Below are positions 8,446-17,331 of a stretch of DNA of 64,000 nt, piece after piece. This stretch comes from Kibdelosporangium persicum. GTDB taxonomy: Bacteria; Actinomycetota; Actinomycetes; Mycobacteriales; Pseudonocardiaceae. The stretch lies in contig NZ_JAAATY010000010.1 of assembly GCF_013280595.1 (NCBI RefSeq), forward strand, positions 1 through 64,000, read 5' to 3'. A program made the translations under genes and the position numbers. Below the pieces are notes generated by a model. That model saw only the letters and a program-made list of their open reading frames with translations, was not told where the DNA came from and ran no database searches. How positions within the stretch are numbered: the first letter of the stretch is position 1; each line of letters starts with the position of its first letter.

Positions 8446-9436
8446 GCATGCCCTTGGCGACCAGGTCGAGGGTGTTGACCGATCGCACCGACGGGTCCAT
8501 CTCGATGCCGGGAACGGTGATGATCTTGTTCTCCCGCACGGCCTTGAGCTGTGACACCACCGGGTGCGCCCGCATCATCGAGATCTTCTCCGCGGCACTG
8601 TCACCGGGGGCGCCGCGCTCGGACAGATCGCCGACCACGACCACGTCCGGGTTGCGCTCGGCGATCCGCTCCCAGGACACCTCCGGCCAGTCCTCGGCCA
8701 CGTCGTCGAACGCGTTCCTGCCGCCGACCAACCGGCTCATCTCGGTGGGCAGACCGGTGCCGCCCGCGACGTAGGGCACGCCGTTGAACGTCGAATACAG
8801 CCACAGCACGGTCGGCTTGCCGGACACCTTCTTGCCCGTCTCGGCCGCGGCGGTGACGGCCGCCCGCTGCTTGTCGATCAGCGCGGTCGTGCGGTCCTCG
8901 ATCCGGAAGATCCGGCCGAAGGCCTGGTAGTCGGAGAACAGCAGGTCGAACGGCGTCGTGCCGGGTTGGTTGTCCTCCGGGCACTCCACCGCGCTGATGA
9001 ACGAGGGCAGCCCCAGCTTGGCCAGTTCCTCGCGGGTCCCGACCCGGTCGGCGGTGTACTGGGCCTTGAACGACGCGGCGACGAAGTCGGGGGTCGCGGC
9101 ACGCAACTGTTCCGCCGTGAGCAGCTTGGGGCTCAGCACCGGCACTTTCGCGTAGTCGGCCTGGTACTCCGGCGCGACCTTGGTCTTCAGGTTCGCCGTG
9201 CCCGCCATGTGGTCCGCGAGCCCGAGCGCGAGCATCGTCTCGGTGGAGGACTGGTCGAGGGTGACCACTCGCTTCGGCGGCGCGGCGAACGACAGTTGCT
9301 GACCGCAACTGGTCACCGTGACGGCCGCCGCGCCCGGGTCACCGGACGGCGCGGGCGGCTGCGCGCACCCGGTGGTCCCGAGAAGACCCACCATCAGCCC
9401 GGCCATGCCGGTCAGTAACCGTGGTGCCATCGACAA
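8423..9436 (-). CDS. Metal-chelate (siderophore-type) ABC substrate-binding lipoprotein (system 1)
   Basis: A 337-residue periplasmic-binding-protein-like lipoprotein. The signal peptide ends in a lipobox LGTTG-C24, giving lipid anchoring outside the membrane. The body has the FecB/FepB fold pattern: KRVVTLDQSSTETMLALG, then a helical backbone linker, then IAERNPDVVVVGD and IITVPGIEMDPSVRS. It is the first gene of the system 1 operon; a 7-1-7 palindrome (9479-9493) of Zur/Fur form lies 43 bases upstream of its start. It is a divergent neighbour of an MFS exporter gene, as expected for a secrete-and-recapture system. The ligand is not known. Confidence 0.9.
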   Translation of the reverse strand: MSMAPRLLTGMAGLMVGLLGTTGCAQPPAPSGDPGAAAVTVTSCGQQLSFAAPPKRVVTLDQSSTETMLALGLADHMAGTANLKTKVAPEYQADYAKVPVLSPKLLTAEQLRAATPDFVAASFKAQYTADRVGTREELAKLGLPSFISAVECPEDNQPGTTPFDLLFSDYQAFGRIFRIEDRTTALIDKQRAAVTAAAETGKKVSGKPTVLWLYSTFNGVPYVAGGTGLPTEMSRLVGGRNAFDDVAEDWPEVSWERIAERNPDVVVVGDLSERGAPGDSAAEKISMMRAHPVVSQLKAVRENKIITVPGIEMDPSVRSVNTLDLVAKGMRELGYAQ

Positions 9437-9560
9437 CCTCCAAGGTGCACCCGATTGAGCGAACGTCCCGCAGTGTAGTGATAATCAGTTTCACCAGCGA
9501 GGCCTATCGCACTGATATAGCTTTTGCGACACTTGTGCAACAGCTGCGGATACAGGGGGC
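9437..9560. promoter_or_regulatory. Divergent promoter region with Zur/Fur-like box
   Basis: The box TGATAATCAGTTTCA at 9479-9493 is a 7-1-7 inverted repeat with 5 of 7 pairs matched. Its form agrees with actinobacterial Zur boxes; a classical Fur box has similar symmetry. It lies between the importer operon (minus) and the MFS-dioxygenase pair (plus), so one repressor could control both. The region is AT-richer than its surroundings. Confidence 0.6.
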
Positions 9561-10817
9561 ATGGTGACTGCACCGCCGAAGGCGACCGGGGTTGAGGACT
9601 CCCGCCGGTCCCGCTCGATCCTGCGCGAATCGAGTTTCGTACGGCTGTGGATCGGGACGACGGCGTCAGGCCTGGCCACGTGGGCGTTGCCGTTCGTGCT
9701 CGGGCTGGCGGTGCTGGAACGCCAACTGAGCGCCGTCGGCCTCGGCGTCGTTCTGGCCACGCGCACCGTCGGTTTCCTGCTCGCGGTGCCGGTCGGCGGC
9801 GTGCTGGCCGACCGGCATTCCCGCCGCGGTGTCGTGTTCTGGTCCGGGTTGGCCGCCGCGGCGGCCGCGCCGGTCATCGCGCTCGGCCTGGCGACGTCGT
9901 CGTTGCCGTTGATGGCCGTCGCGGCCGCTGTGGCCGGTGCCGGTCAGGGTGCGTGCCGGCCCGCGTTCCAGGCGCTGGTCGCCGAAGTGGTCGACGGCGA
10001 ACGGCGCCAGCAGGCCAACGCGGCGATGTCGCTGGCTGTCCGCGTCGTCACGCTGACGGCCCCCGGCCTGACCGCGCTCCTGTCGGCGGTGCTCGACACC
10101 GGGGCGCTGCTGATCGGCATCGGCCTGGTGTGGCTGTGCGCCGCGCTCATCCCGCCCGCGGGCCGGTACACGCCCGTCGGCACCGGACCGGAAGTCCCCT
10201 TCGTCCGTCAGTTCACCGAAGGCCTCGCGGAAGCCAAACGTCACCCCTGGTTCCTCGCCGGGCTGGGCGCACTCACCGCGGTGATCGCCACCGGCTACTC
10301 CGCGACCGGCGTCGTATTGCCGCTGATCAGCCGGGACAAGTACGACACCGAGGTGGTCCTCGCCGCGTCGCTGACCGCGTACACCGTGGGAGCCCTGCTC
10401 GGCGCGCTCGTGATCGGCCGCTGGCGTCCCCGCGCCCAGGGCTGGACCGCGCTGGCCGCCCTCGCCTGTTACGGCTTCGCGCCGCTGAGCCTGCTCCTGC
10501 CGGTGCACCCAGCCGTCGTGGTCGCCGCCTACGTCGTGGCCGGCCTCGGGATCGAGCTGTTCAACGTGCCGTGGTTCACCGCCACGCAGCGTGAAGTCGA
10601 GCCGGGCAAGCTGGCCCGAGTGTCCTCTCTGGACTTCCTGTTCTCCTACGGCCTCGCGCCCGTCGGGCTCGCCCTGATCGCACCCGCCATCGACGCGTTC
10701 GGCGTCACGGCCGTGCTCGGCACCTGCGCCGCGGTGTGCTTCCTGGCTCCCGCGGCCGCCGCACTCGTCCCCACCACCAAGGACTTCTCGCGGACTTCCG
10801 CCGGGTCACCATCATGA
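9561..10817 (+). CDS. MFS transporter, probable metallophore exporter (paralogue A)
   Basis: A 418-residue, twelve-helix major facilitator. The motif A-like loop GGVLADRHSRRGV follows helix 2, and a late stretch GIELFNVPWFTATQREVEPGK is shared with the second MFS protein of this locus (13046-14284), so the two are paralogues. Transporters of this branch include enterobactin exporter-like (EntS-type) proteins. It is translationally coupled to a TauD-type dioxygenase (ATGA at 10814-10817). Given the importers on both sides it most likely exports the locus product; antibiotic efflux is the alternative. Confidence 0.85.
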   Translation: MVTAPPKATGVEDSRRSRSILRESSFVRLWIGTTASGLATWALPFVLGLAVLERQLSAVGLGVVLATRTVGFLLAVPVGGVLADRHSRRGVVFWSGLAAAAAAPVIALGLATSSLPLMAVAAAVAGAGQGACRPAFQALVAEVVDGERRQQANAAMSLAVRVVTLTAPGLTALLSAVLDTGALLIGIGLVWLCAALIPPAGRYTPVGTGPEVPFVRQFTEGLAEAKRHPWFLAGLGALTAVIATGYSATGVVLPLISRDKYDTEVVLAASLTAYTVGALLGALVIGRWRPRAQGWTALAALACYGFAPLSLLLPVHPAVVVAAYVVAGLGIELFNVPWFTATQREVEPGKLARVSSLDFLFSYGLAPVGLALIAPAIDAFGVTAVLGTCAAVCFLAPAAAALVPTTKDFSRTSAGSPS

Positions 10818-11566
10818 ACAGCAACAGGATCAGCATCCTGCCGACCCGTGTCGACGTGACCGACGCCGACAAGGCGCGGCAGGCGCTCGCCGAGAACGGG
10901 GCGGTGATCCTCACCGGCCTGCCGACCACACCGGACGGGCTCGTGATCGCCGCCGCCCACCTGTACGGACAGCACATCCGGCAGATCTTCCCGCTACGGG
11001 AGCGGCGGTCGCACGACGGCAACCCGGTTCGCCTGCACGCCGACAGCTTCGACCAGGTCGTGGACATCGGCGGCGCGCTGACCCGGCGCCGGGATCCCGA
11101 CGAGGACGCGGTGCTCATCCAGTGCGTGGATCCGCCACGGTCGGGTGGGGATTCCTTCCTGGCCGACGCGTACCGCTTCATTGACACCTATGCCGATGCC
11201 GACCTCGTGGACTTTCTCACCGGCACAGATGTCGATCTCTACGGTGCGTGGGCCGGGCTGCGCGGCCTTCCCGCCGCGCCGCGCGTCGCCCGCCACGTCG
11301 AATACACCCGAACCGGCCGTCGCATCGTGCGGCGCACCGAGGGCGTTGTTCCGCTCCATCGCGATCCGGACATCGAACGGATCAACGTGATGCTCACGCG
11401 TTTCAAGCACACTGTGGACGAGCTGGAACGCGAGCTCATCCGGTTCACAATGGACGAGGGCGACATCCTCGCGCTCGACAACTACCGCTGCTGGCACGGA
11501 CGCGACGCCCATACCGGTGACCGCATGGTGCGAATTCTCACCCTGTTGACGGCTGCGGCTCGTTGA
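10814..11566 (+). CDS. TauD/TfdA-family Fe(II)/2-oxoglutarate dioxygenase
   Basis: A 250-residue protein starting at the ATG that overlaps the MFS stop codon. It has the facial triad of this family: H75-x-D77 (LHADSFD) and distal H228 (CWHGRD), followed by R237, which would bind 2-oxoglutarate. These enzymes hydroxylate, desaturate or cleave small amino-acid-like substrates and act on tailoring steps of natural products. Coupling to the exporter and placement inside the chelate locus suggest it tailors the metallophore, for instance by adding a hydroxyl ligand; the substrate is unknown. Its last 29 bases overlap the 3' end of the opposing ABC ATPase gene. Confidence 0.85.
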   Translation: MNSNRISILPTRVDVTDADKARQALAENGAVILTGLPTTPDGLVIAAAHLYGQHIRQIFPLRERRSHDGNPVRLHADSFDQVVDIGGALTRRRDPDEDAVLIQCVDPPRSGGDSFLADAYRFIDTYADADLVDFLTGTDVDLYGAWAGLRGLPAAPRVARHVEYTRTGRRIVRRTEGVVPLHRDPDIERINVMLTRFKHTVDELERELIRFTMDEGDILALDNYRCWHGRDAHTGDRMVRILTLLTAAAR

Positions 11567-12326
11567 CCGGGACCTGCGGCCGGAACACCAGCTGCATGCA
11601 GTCCTCGTCGTCCAGCACCCGGACCGACACCCGGTACACGGGTTCGAGCACCTCGGGCGTCAACACGTCGGCGGTGGGCCCGGCCTTGGCCACGCTGCCA
11701 CGGTCGAGCAGGACCAGGTGGTCGCAGTAGCGGGCGGCGAGGTTGAGGTCGTGCAGGACCACGACCGTGGTGATGCCCAGGGCCCGCACCAGGTGCAGGA
11801 CTTCGTGCTGATAGTGGATGTCCAGGTGGTTGGTGGGCTCGTCGAGCAACAGGTGGCCGGCCTGCTGGGCGATCGCGCGGGCGATGAGCGTGCGTTGCTT
11901 CTCGCCTCCTGACAACATGCTGAAGTCCCGGTCCGCCAGGTCACGCATCCCGACCCGGTGCAGCGCCGAGGCGGCGAGACGGTAGTCCTCGGCGGTGTAG
12001 GCCTGCAGTGCCGAACGGTGGGGTGCACGTCCGAGCAGCACCATGTCCGCCACGGTGATCGGCAGTTCGGGCGGGGCTTCCTGCGCCACGACGGCGATCC
12101 GCCGGGGCAGCTCGCGACCGGCGAGCGACGTGACCGGCCGGTCGTCGATCAGCACGGCGCCGGTGAGCGGGGTGAGCGCGGAGTACAGGATGCGCAGCAG
12201 CGTGGTCTTTCCGCTGCCGTTCGGGCCGATGAGCCCGACGACGCGTCCGGAGCCGACATCCAGGCCGACTCCGGCGAGCACGGGGTTTCCGTTGTAGGCG
12301 AACGTCACGTCCGCTGCGCTGATCAC
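11538..12326 (-). CDS. FecE-type ABC transporter ATP-binding protein (system 2)
   Basis: A 262-residue ATPase with a GTG start (MISAADV). Walker A GPNGSGKTT, signature MLSGGEKQR, Walker B LLLDEPTNHLD and the H-loop TTVVVLHDLN are all intact. It is separated by three genes from the permease and binding protein of system 2, yet all lie on one strand with tiny gaps, so it is most simply the ATPase for that system. It is clearly paralogous to the system 1 ATPase. Its 3' end overlaps the convergent dioxygenase gene. Confidence 0.9.
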   Translation of the reverse strand: MISAADVTFAYNGNPVLAGVGLDVGSGRVVGLIGPNGSGKTTLLRILYSALTPLTGAVLIDDRPVTSLAGRELPRRIAVVAQEAPPELPITVADMVLLGRAPHRSALQAYTAEDYRLAASALHRVGMRDLADRDFSMLSGGEKQRTLIARAIAQQAGHLLLDEPTNHLDIHYQHEVLHLVRALGITTVVVLHDLNLAARYCDHLVLLDRGSVAKAGPTADVLTPEVLEPVYRVSVRVLDDEDCMQLVFRPQVPVNEPQPSTG

Positions 12327-12329
12327 GTC

Positions 12330-13049
12330 TCATCCTTCTCGTTGTGCGCCGACGACAAAAAAGTCGCGGCTGTCCCTGCGCACCCGGCCGGGCAGCAGGT
12401 GCTCGAACGGCCGCGGCGCGCCGAAACCGGCGGATCGCAGCAACGCCGCCATCTGGGTGGCGGTGATTCCCCGCCAGTACGGCAAAGTGTGGCCCATGGC
12501 GAGGTAGTCCCGGACGGCTCCGGGAATCAGTCGCGGCGAACGAAGCAGTTGCCTTGCGGTGTGCCATCGGCCGTCGGCGACCAGCACGGCCCCACTGGGC
12601 CGGAGTGCTCGTGCCCACGCCGACAGCGCGGCTCCCGGCGCGGGCAAGGTCCACAGCACGTATCGGCAGGTCACCAAGTCGTAGTCGGCGATGGGCACGT
12701 CATGCGCGTCGCCGTGGCACCACTCGACGGTGACGCCGCGCCGCATGGCTTCCGCGCGGGCCCGCTCCAGCATTTGTGCCGAGGCATCCATTCCGGTGAC
12801 CTGGTGGCCCAGTTCGGCGAGCAGCACTGCGGCGAACCCGGTTCCAGTCCCCACATCGAGCACCCGCAGTGGCTCCGGGCCCAGCAGCGCACGGACCGCG
12901 TCCCGGTACAGCACCCGCCACGCGTCCCGTCCCGCCTCCGCATACGAGCGGTAGTACCGGTCGTAGCGCGCGGCCCGCGCGTTCCAGGTACGGGCGACGG
13001 CGACCACCGCGGCCGGGTCCGGGTCGCCGGTACACGGGGACAGCGTCAC
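12330..13049 (-). CDS. Class I SAM-dependent methyltransferase
   Basis: A 239-residue protein with the GTG start at 13049, chosen because it follows GGAGG and overlaps the MFS stop (GTGA). A longer frame exists upstream but reads antisense-like arginine-rich sequence. Motif I is VLDVGTGTG, with acidic residue MDAS in motif II and RALRPSGAVLVADG at motif III. The Methyltransf_11/25 fold suits N-, O- or C-methylation of a small molecule. It lies between exporter and ATPase genes of the chelate operon, so the chelator or a precursor is the probable substrate (inference). Confidence 0.82.
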   Translation of the reverse strand: MTLSPCTGDPDPAAVVAVARTWNARAARYDRYYRSYAEAGRDAWRVLYRDAVRALLGPEPLRVLDVGTGTGFAAVLLAELGHQVTGMDASAQMLERARAEAMRRGVTVEWCHGDAHDVPIADYDLVTCRYVLWTLPAPGAALSAWARALRPSGAVLVADGRWHTARQLLRSPRLIPGAVRDYLAMGHTLPYWRGITATQMAALLRSAGFGAPRPFEHLLPGRVRRDSRDFFVVGAQREG

Positions 13050-14284
13050 CGATCGACCTCCACTTGTCGCGCCGACCGGGGATCGGCAAGCTGGTGCGCG
13101 CCCGGTATGGCCAAAGCGCCGAGCGACGCGGCGAGCGTCAACACTCCGCACGCTAGCAAGACCGGGGTCTGTCCGGCGGCAGTCAGCGCGTAGGGCAACA
13201 AGATCAGGCCGAGCGGGGCCACCCCGTGGGAAACCATGAAGTCGAACGAGAACAGCCGGCCCATCCGCTCCGGCGGGACTTCCCGTTGGATGGCACTGAA
13301 CCACGGAATGTTGAACGCCTCGATGCCCACCCCGCCAAGGAAATACGCGAGCAGCACCAGCACCGCACCTACCTGGGGTGACACCGACGGCACGGTGAGC
13401 GCCAACGGCACCAGACCGTAGAAGCTCAGTCCCACAAAGGCCACCAGGCCGGGTCGGCGCGGCGTCCAGCGCGCCATCACCAGCGCGGCGACCACCGCGC
13501 CGGCCGAGTAGCACCCCAACGCCACACCCATGAACGTGTCGCCGCCCAGCTCGTTGCGGCTGACCAGCGGCAAGGTCACTTGCTGCACGGCGAACCCGAG
13601 CGCCAGCCAGACCACCAAGGACCCGAGACCGGCGACGAACCAGCGGTGCCGGGCCGCTTCGCGGAGCACCTCCGCGTAGTCGGCGAACGGACGGCGCCGG
13701 GCGTCGTTGGACGGCGGCGGCTCACCACGCGGAAGCCGCAGCGCCAGCGCGGCGGATCCCAGCCAGAGCAGACCGGTGCCCAGCAGCGTGATCGAGCCGC
13801 CGACCAGCGCGTACAGCAGCGCCGCCGCGGTCGGCCCGCCGACCAGCAGCAGCCGGTTGCTCAAAGTGGACAGTGCGTTGGCCCGCTGCCTGTCCGGTTC
13901 GGCCACGACCTCGCCGACCAACGCCTGATAGGCGCCACGGAAGATGCCCTCGCCGATCCCGGCCACCAGGATCGCGGCGCAGACAGCCAGCAGTGACACC
14001 GAGAACGCGGCGACTGAGGCGAGGATCGCCGTCCCTCGTACGGCGCTCGCCACAGTGAGTACCGTGCGGCGCGGATAGCCGTCGGTGATCACGCCACCGA
14101 GTACGGCGCCCAGCACGAACCCGACCGTGCGTGAACCGAGCACCAGCCCGAGCGCCGTGACCGCACCATGAGTGTCGAGCAGGAACAGGGTGAGCGCCAC
14201 GGGGGTGAGCGAGGTCGCGGCTCCGGACGCGGTGTAGCTCAGCCAGGCCAAGCGGAACCGGGGATTGCGCAGGATCGCCGGCAT
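13046..14284 (-). CDS. MFS transporter, probable metallophore exporter (paralogue B)
   Basis: A 412-residue twelve-helix MFS protein. It shares with the other MFS of the locus the loop GGVITDGYPRRTV and the stretch GIEAFNIPWFSAIQREVPPE, so the pair arose by duplication. It sits inside the long minus-strand operon: 3 bases after the ATP-grasp gene, and overlapping the methyltransferase start. Two exporters paired with two importers suggest two related chelators or a duplicated transport module. Confidence 0.85.
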   Translation of the reverse strand: MPAILRNPRFRLAWLSYTASGAATSLTPVALTLFLLDTHGAVTALGLVLGSRTVGFVLGAVLGGVITDGYPRRTVLTVASAVRGTAILASVAAFSVSLLAVCAAILVAGIGEGIFRGAYQALVGEVVAEPDRQRANALSTLSNRLLLVGGPTAAALLYALVGGSITLLGTGLLWLGSAALALRLPRGEPPPSNDARRRPFADYAEVLREAARHRWFVAGLGSLVVWLALGFAVQQVTLPLVSRNELGGDTFMGVALGCYSAGAVVAALVMARWTPRRPGLVAFVGLSFYGLVPLALTVPSVSPQVGAVLVLLAYFLGGVGIEAFNIPWFSAIQREVPPERMGRLFSFDFMVSHGVAPLGLILLPYALTAAGQTPVLLACGVLTLAASLGALAIPGAHQLADPRSARQVEVDR

Positions 14285-14287
14285 CGT

Positions 14288-15220
14288 TCAGAGCGTCGTC
14301 GACGGGCGCCACTGGCGGCGCGCGCGATCGAAGTCGTGTGCGGCGGCCACCAGGAAGCCGGCGAGCTCGGTCAGCGGAACCGGGTCCGTGCCCAGCTCCT
14401 GGAAGGTGGCCGTGCAGGTGGGGCAGGTGTTGACCTCGTAGACGCGCAGCTCGCCGGTCCGCTCGTCCCGCGCGATGTCCACTCCGGCGAACAGCGCGTC
14501 CATCGCCTCCGCGGCCTGCTCGGCGACCGTGCGGATGTCGTCGGTGAGTTCGGTGCGATGCCGGGTGTTGCCGGGGGCGTTGGAGATCCACGTGCCCTGC
14601 GGCGCGATGCGGGTCACCGCGGCCACCGCCTGGTAGTTCACGCACAGCACGCGGATGTCGCGATGCCCGGCCGGAACGTACGGCTGGACGTAGTACTGCT
14701 CGGGCCCGGGACCAAGGCCGCCGACGTAGTGGCGCACCGACGTTTCGTCAGTCAGCTGACACATGCCGCGACCACGGGAACTCATCAACGGCTTGGTCAC
14801 CATGGGATAGCCGTTCTCTTCCGTCCAGGCCACCAGCGTTTCCTCGTCGCGGCCCCACAGCACCGGCAGGTGCGGCACGCCCGCGCGGTGCAGCAGGGCC
14901 GAGTTGAGGTACTTGGACTGCCCCCGCAACAACGTCATCGCCGAGTTCACCACGGGTATCCCGGCCAGGCGGGCGGTTTCCAGCTGGTTCATGCCGAGGA
15001 TCAGGTAGTCCTCGTAAACCCAGCCGAACATCAGGTCGGGTGCCAGTTCCTTGCCGTCGACCAGAAACCGGGTGGCCTTGTCCGTCACCTCGGTCACGAG
15101 CTCGTCGGGGTGCACACGGCGGGCTTCGCCGCCGTGGCGGCGGATCTCGGCGAACAGGGCACGGTGGTCGTCGTCATCATCATCGTTGCCGAGCAGGACG
15201 ATCAGCGGAGCGTCGGCCAT
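14288..15220 (-). CDS. ATP-grasp ligase (RimK-like), candidate chelator-forming enzyme
   Basis: A 310-residue ATP-grasp protein. The nucleotide-binding lysine region reads TKPLMSSRGRGM, the hinge YYVQPYVPAGHRDIRV, and the metal-binding end EVNTCPTC, in the usual order. Members of this fold join a carboxylate to an amine or thiol through an acyl phosphate. The N terminus carries a run of six aspartates followed by His (GNDDDDDDH, about residues 12-18), which is unusual and may bind metal or reflect codon slippage. With no NRPS or NIS synthetase visible here, it is the best candidate for the bond-forming step of the metallophore; substrates unknown. Confidence 0.82.
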   Translation of the reverse strand: MADAPLIVLLGNDDDDDDHRALFAEIRRHGGEARRVHPDELVTEVTDKATRFLVDGKELAPDLMFGWVYEDYLILGMNQLETARLAGIPVVNSAMTLLRGQSKYLNSALLHRAGVPHLPVLWGRDEETLVAWTEENGYPMVTKPLMSSRGRGMCQLTDETSVRHYVGGLGPGPEQYYVQPYVPAGHRDIRVLCVNYQAVAAVTRIAPQGTWISNAPGNTRHRTELTDDIRTVAEQAAEAMDALFAGVDIARDERTGELRVYEVNTCPTCTATFQELGTDPVPLTELAGFLVAAAHDFDRARRQWRPSTTL

Positions 15221-15248
15221 GACGGATCAAGCCTCCTTATGAGCGGCG

Positions 15249-16343
15249 TCAGGTGGTCGAGCGCAGTCGGCGGACCAGAATCAGCAGGAACGGCGCGCCC
15301 ACCACGGCGGTGACGATGCCGATGGGCAGCTCGCGGGGCACGAACGTCATCCGGGCCGCCACGTCGGCCCAGATCAGGAAGGACGCCCCGATCAGCGCGG
15401 AGACCGGCAGCAGCCGCCGGTGCACGCCACCCACGCAGAGCCGGGCCACGTGCGGGACGATCAGGCCGACGAAGCCGATACCGCCGGAGACCGCGACAGC
15501 GGCGCCCACGCAGAGTGCGACCACCAGCAGCGCCTGCGCCCGCAGCCGTGCCGGTGGGCTGCCCAGCGCGTGCGCGGTGTCGTCGCCCAAGGTCAGGGCA
15601 TCCAGTTTGCGGGACCACACCAGCAGCACCAGGAACGCGGCGGCCATCAACGCCCCGGCGACCGCCACCCCGGACCAGGAAGCCCTGCTGAGCGAGCCGA
15701 GCAACCAGAACAGCACCGCCCGGGCCCCTTCCGGATCGTCCGAGGCGAAGATCAGGAAGCTGGTGGCGGCGTTGAGCACGTAACCGACAGCGACCCCGGC
15801 CAGCAGCAGCCGCACCGAGGTGATCCTTCCGCCGGCACGCGCCAGCGCGAACACCACGCCCATCGCGGCGATCGCGCCCACGAACGCGCTGCCGGTCAGC
15901 GAGCTGGCACCGTAGGAGGCGCCCACCCCGAACAGCAGAGTCAACGCCGCACCGGTCGAGGCGCCGGAGGTGACGCCCAGCAGGTACGGCTCGGCCAGCA
16001 CGTTACGGACCAGAGCCTGCAGGGCCGCTCCGGAGATCGCGAGCGCCGCCCCGACGACAGCGGCGAGCAGGACGCGAGGTGTCCGTACCAGCCAGACGAT
16101 GCTGTCATCGGACCGGCTCCACGTCGCCTCCGGCCAACCGAACGCGTGGTTGGCGACGATCCGCGCGACGACGTCGGGCGAGATGGCCACCGGTCCCAGC
16201 CCGACCGCGACCGGAATGCTGACCAGCAACAGGCCTGTCAGGCCGGCGATCCACAGCAGAGTTCGTCTGCTGCGGCGACCGTGGTCGAGATCGTCGACGC
16301 GCGTGTCAGTGGCGGCGTGATCGGTCAGGACACCGTCATCCAT
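15249..16343 (-). CDS. FecCD-family ABC permease (system 2)
   Basis: A 364-residue polytopic permease paralogous to that of system 1. Motifs: GAALAISGAALQ, RNVLAEPYLLGVTSGAS, FVGLIVPHVARL and PRELPIGIVTAVVGAP. Its ATG at 16343 overlaps the end of the binding-protein gene, so import components 1 and 2 of this system are coupled. Twenty-eight bases separate it from the ATP-grasp gene; no promoter is evident in that gap, so biosynthesis and uptake are probably on one transcript. Confidence 0.92.
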   Translation of the reverse strand: MDDGVLTDHAATDTRVDDLDHGRRSRRTLLWIAGLTGLLLVSIPVAVGLGPVAISPDVVARIVANHAFGWPEATWSRSDDSIVWLVRTPRVLLAAVVGAALAISGAALQALVRNVLAEPYLLGVTSGASTGAALTLLFGVGASYGASSLTGSAFVGAIAAMGVVFALARAGGRITSVRLLLAGVAVGYVLNAATSFLIFASDDPEGARAVLFWLLGSLSRASWSGVAVAGALMAAAFLVLLVWSRKLDALTLGDDTAHALGSPPARLRAQALLVVALCVGAAVAVSGGIGFVGLIVPHVARLCVGGVHRRLLPVSALIGASFLIWADVAARMTFVPRELPIGIVTAVVGAPFLLILVRRLRSTT

Positions 16344-17331
16344 GGACCTGCCCGGCCAGCTTCTCGAGGCCGTCCACGGCGAGCGTGCCGTGTCCCGAGT
16401 AGAAGAAGTCGAGCACCATCACCTTGCCCCCGGCGACGGCGGGCAGCGGGCCGAGTTCCGGACGGCCGGTGAGTGAAGCCCGAACGGCCTGTTCGTCGAT
16501 GTCACCCGGCTCGTAGAGGGCGATCAGCCGCTGTGGGGCCGAGCTGATCAGAGCCTCGGTGTTCACGTCGAAAAGCCGCTCGTCGGTGTTCTGGAAGACG
16601 TTCGTCAGGCCCGCGTGGCTCATCTGCTGGTGGATCATGCTGCGTCGGCCGTAGGCGTTCAGAGCGCTGTCCGGCCCGGCGACGAACACCGCGGCGGTCG
16701 CGTTGGACGGCGGCGGGGACTGCTGGCCCCGTTGGCGTACCGCTTCGACACGGCCTTTCAGACCGGTGACCGCCTGCTTGGCCCGGTCCTCGGTCCCCAG
16801 GACCCGGCCCAGGGTCTCGATGTCGGCGTAGACGCCCTCCAGCGGATCCTGGACCTCGGACTGCCCGGCCCCGAAGCCGCCGCAGTAGCCGCTGATGATC
16901 AGCGTCGGGATACCGGCGGCCTGCAGGTCCTCCGGGCCGAACTCGTTGAGCCCGTACGTCACCACCAGGTCGGGCTTCGCACCGATGATCACCTCACGGG
17001 AGATGCTCTTCGAACTCTTGATCGGAGCCTGCTCACGCTGGCCGAGCGGACCGGCCGCATCGCCAAGGGGCTCGCCGACCAACGGCGAGAACGTGCTGAT
17101 CCGGTCGGTACCACCGGCGGCGTGCACCAGGGTGCCGGCCTCCCCACCGATCACGTACAGCCGCTCCGGCCGTCGTTCGAAGGTGACGTCCCGGCCGCAG
17201 TTCTTCACCGTCATCGGGAAACCCTCGGCCGCGGCGACGGTGTCCTGGCCGCCGTCACCACCGCAGGCGGTGGCCAGCATGCTGACGGCGGCCACCAGGA
17301 CGAGCCCGGAACGTCGGATGGGGTGCTGCAT
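16336..17331 (-). CDS. Metal-chelate ABC substrate-binding lipoprotein (system 2)
   Basis: A 331-residue lipoprotein with lipobox LATA-C23 after a short signal peptide. The mature part has the FecB-type two-lobe pattern: NCGRDVTFERRPERLYVIGG, IIGAKPDLVVTYG and VMVLDFFYSGHGTLAVDGLEKL near the end. An unusual stretch GYCGGFGAGQ lies after the middle linker. Its start overlaps the DUF364 stop by one base, so the gene is coupled to the biosynthetic genes upstream. Ligand is probably the metal-loaded product of this operon (inference). Confidence 0.9.
   Translation of the reverse strand: MQHPIRRSGLVLVAAVSMLATACGGDGGQDTVAAAEGFPMTVKNCGRDVTFERRPERLYVIGGEAGTLVHAAGGTDRISTFSPLVGEPLGDAAGPLGQREQAPIKSSKSISREVIIGAKPDLVVTYGLNEFGPEDLQAAGIPTLIISGYCGGFGAGQSEVQDPLEGVYADIETLGRVLGTEDRAKQAVTGLKGRVEAVRQRGQQSPPPSNATAAVFVAGPDSALNAYGRRSMIHQQMSHAGLTNVFQNTDERLFDVNTEALISSAPQRLIALYEPGDIDEQAVRASLTGRPELGPLPAVAGGKVMVLDFFYSGHGTLAVDGLEKLAGQVHG

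Noticed and set aside
13050-13514. N-terminal extension of the methyltransferase at 12330-13049
   Set aside because: Extension is an out-of-frame reading of the MFS gene; the GTG at 13049 has GGAGG and a GTGA junction.
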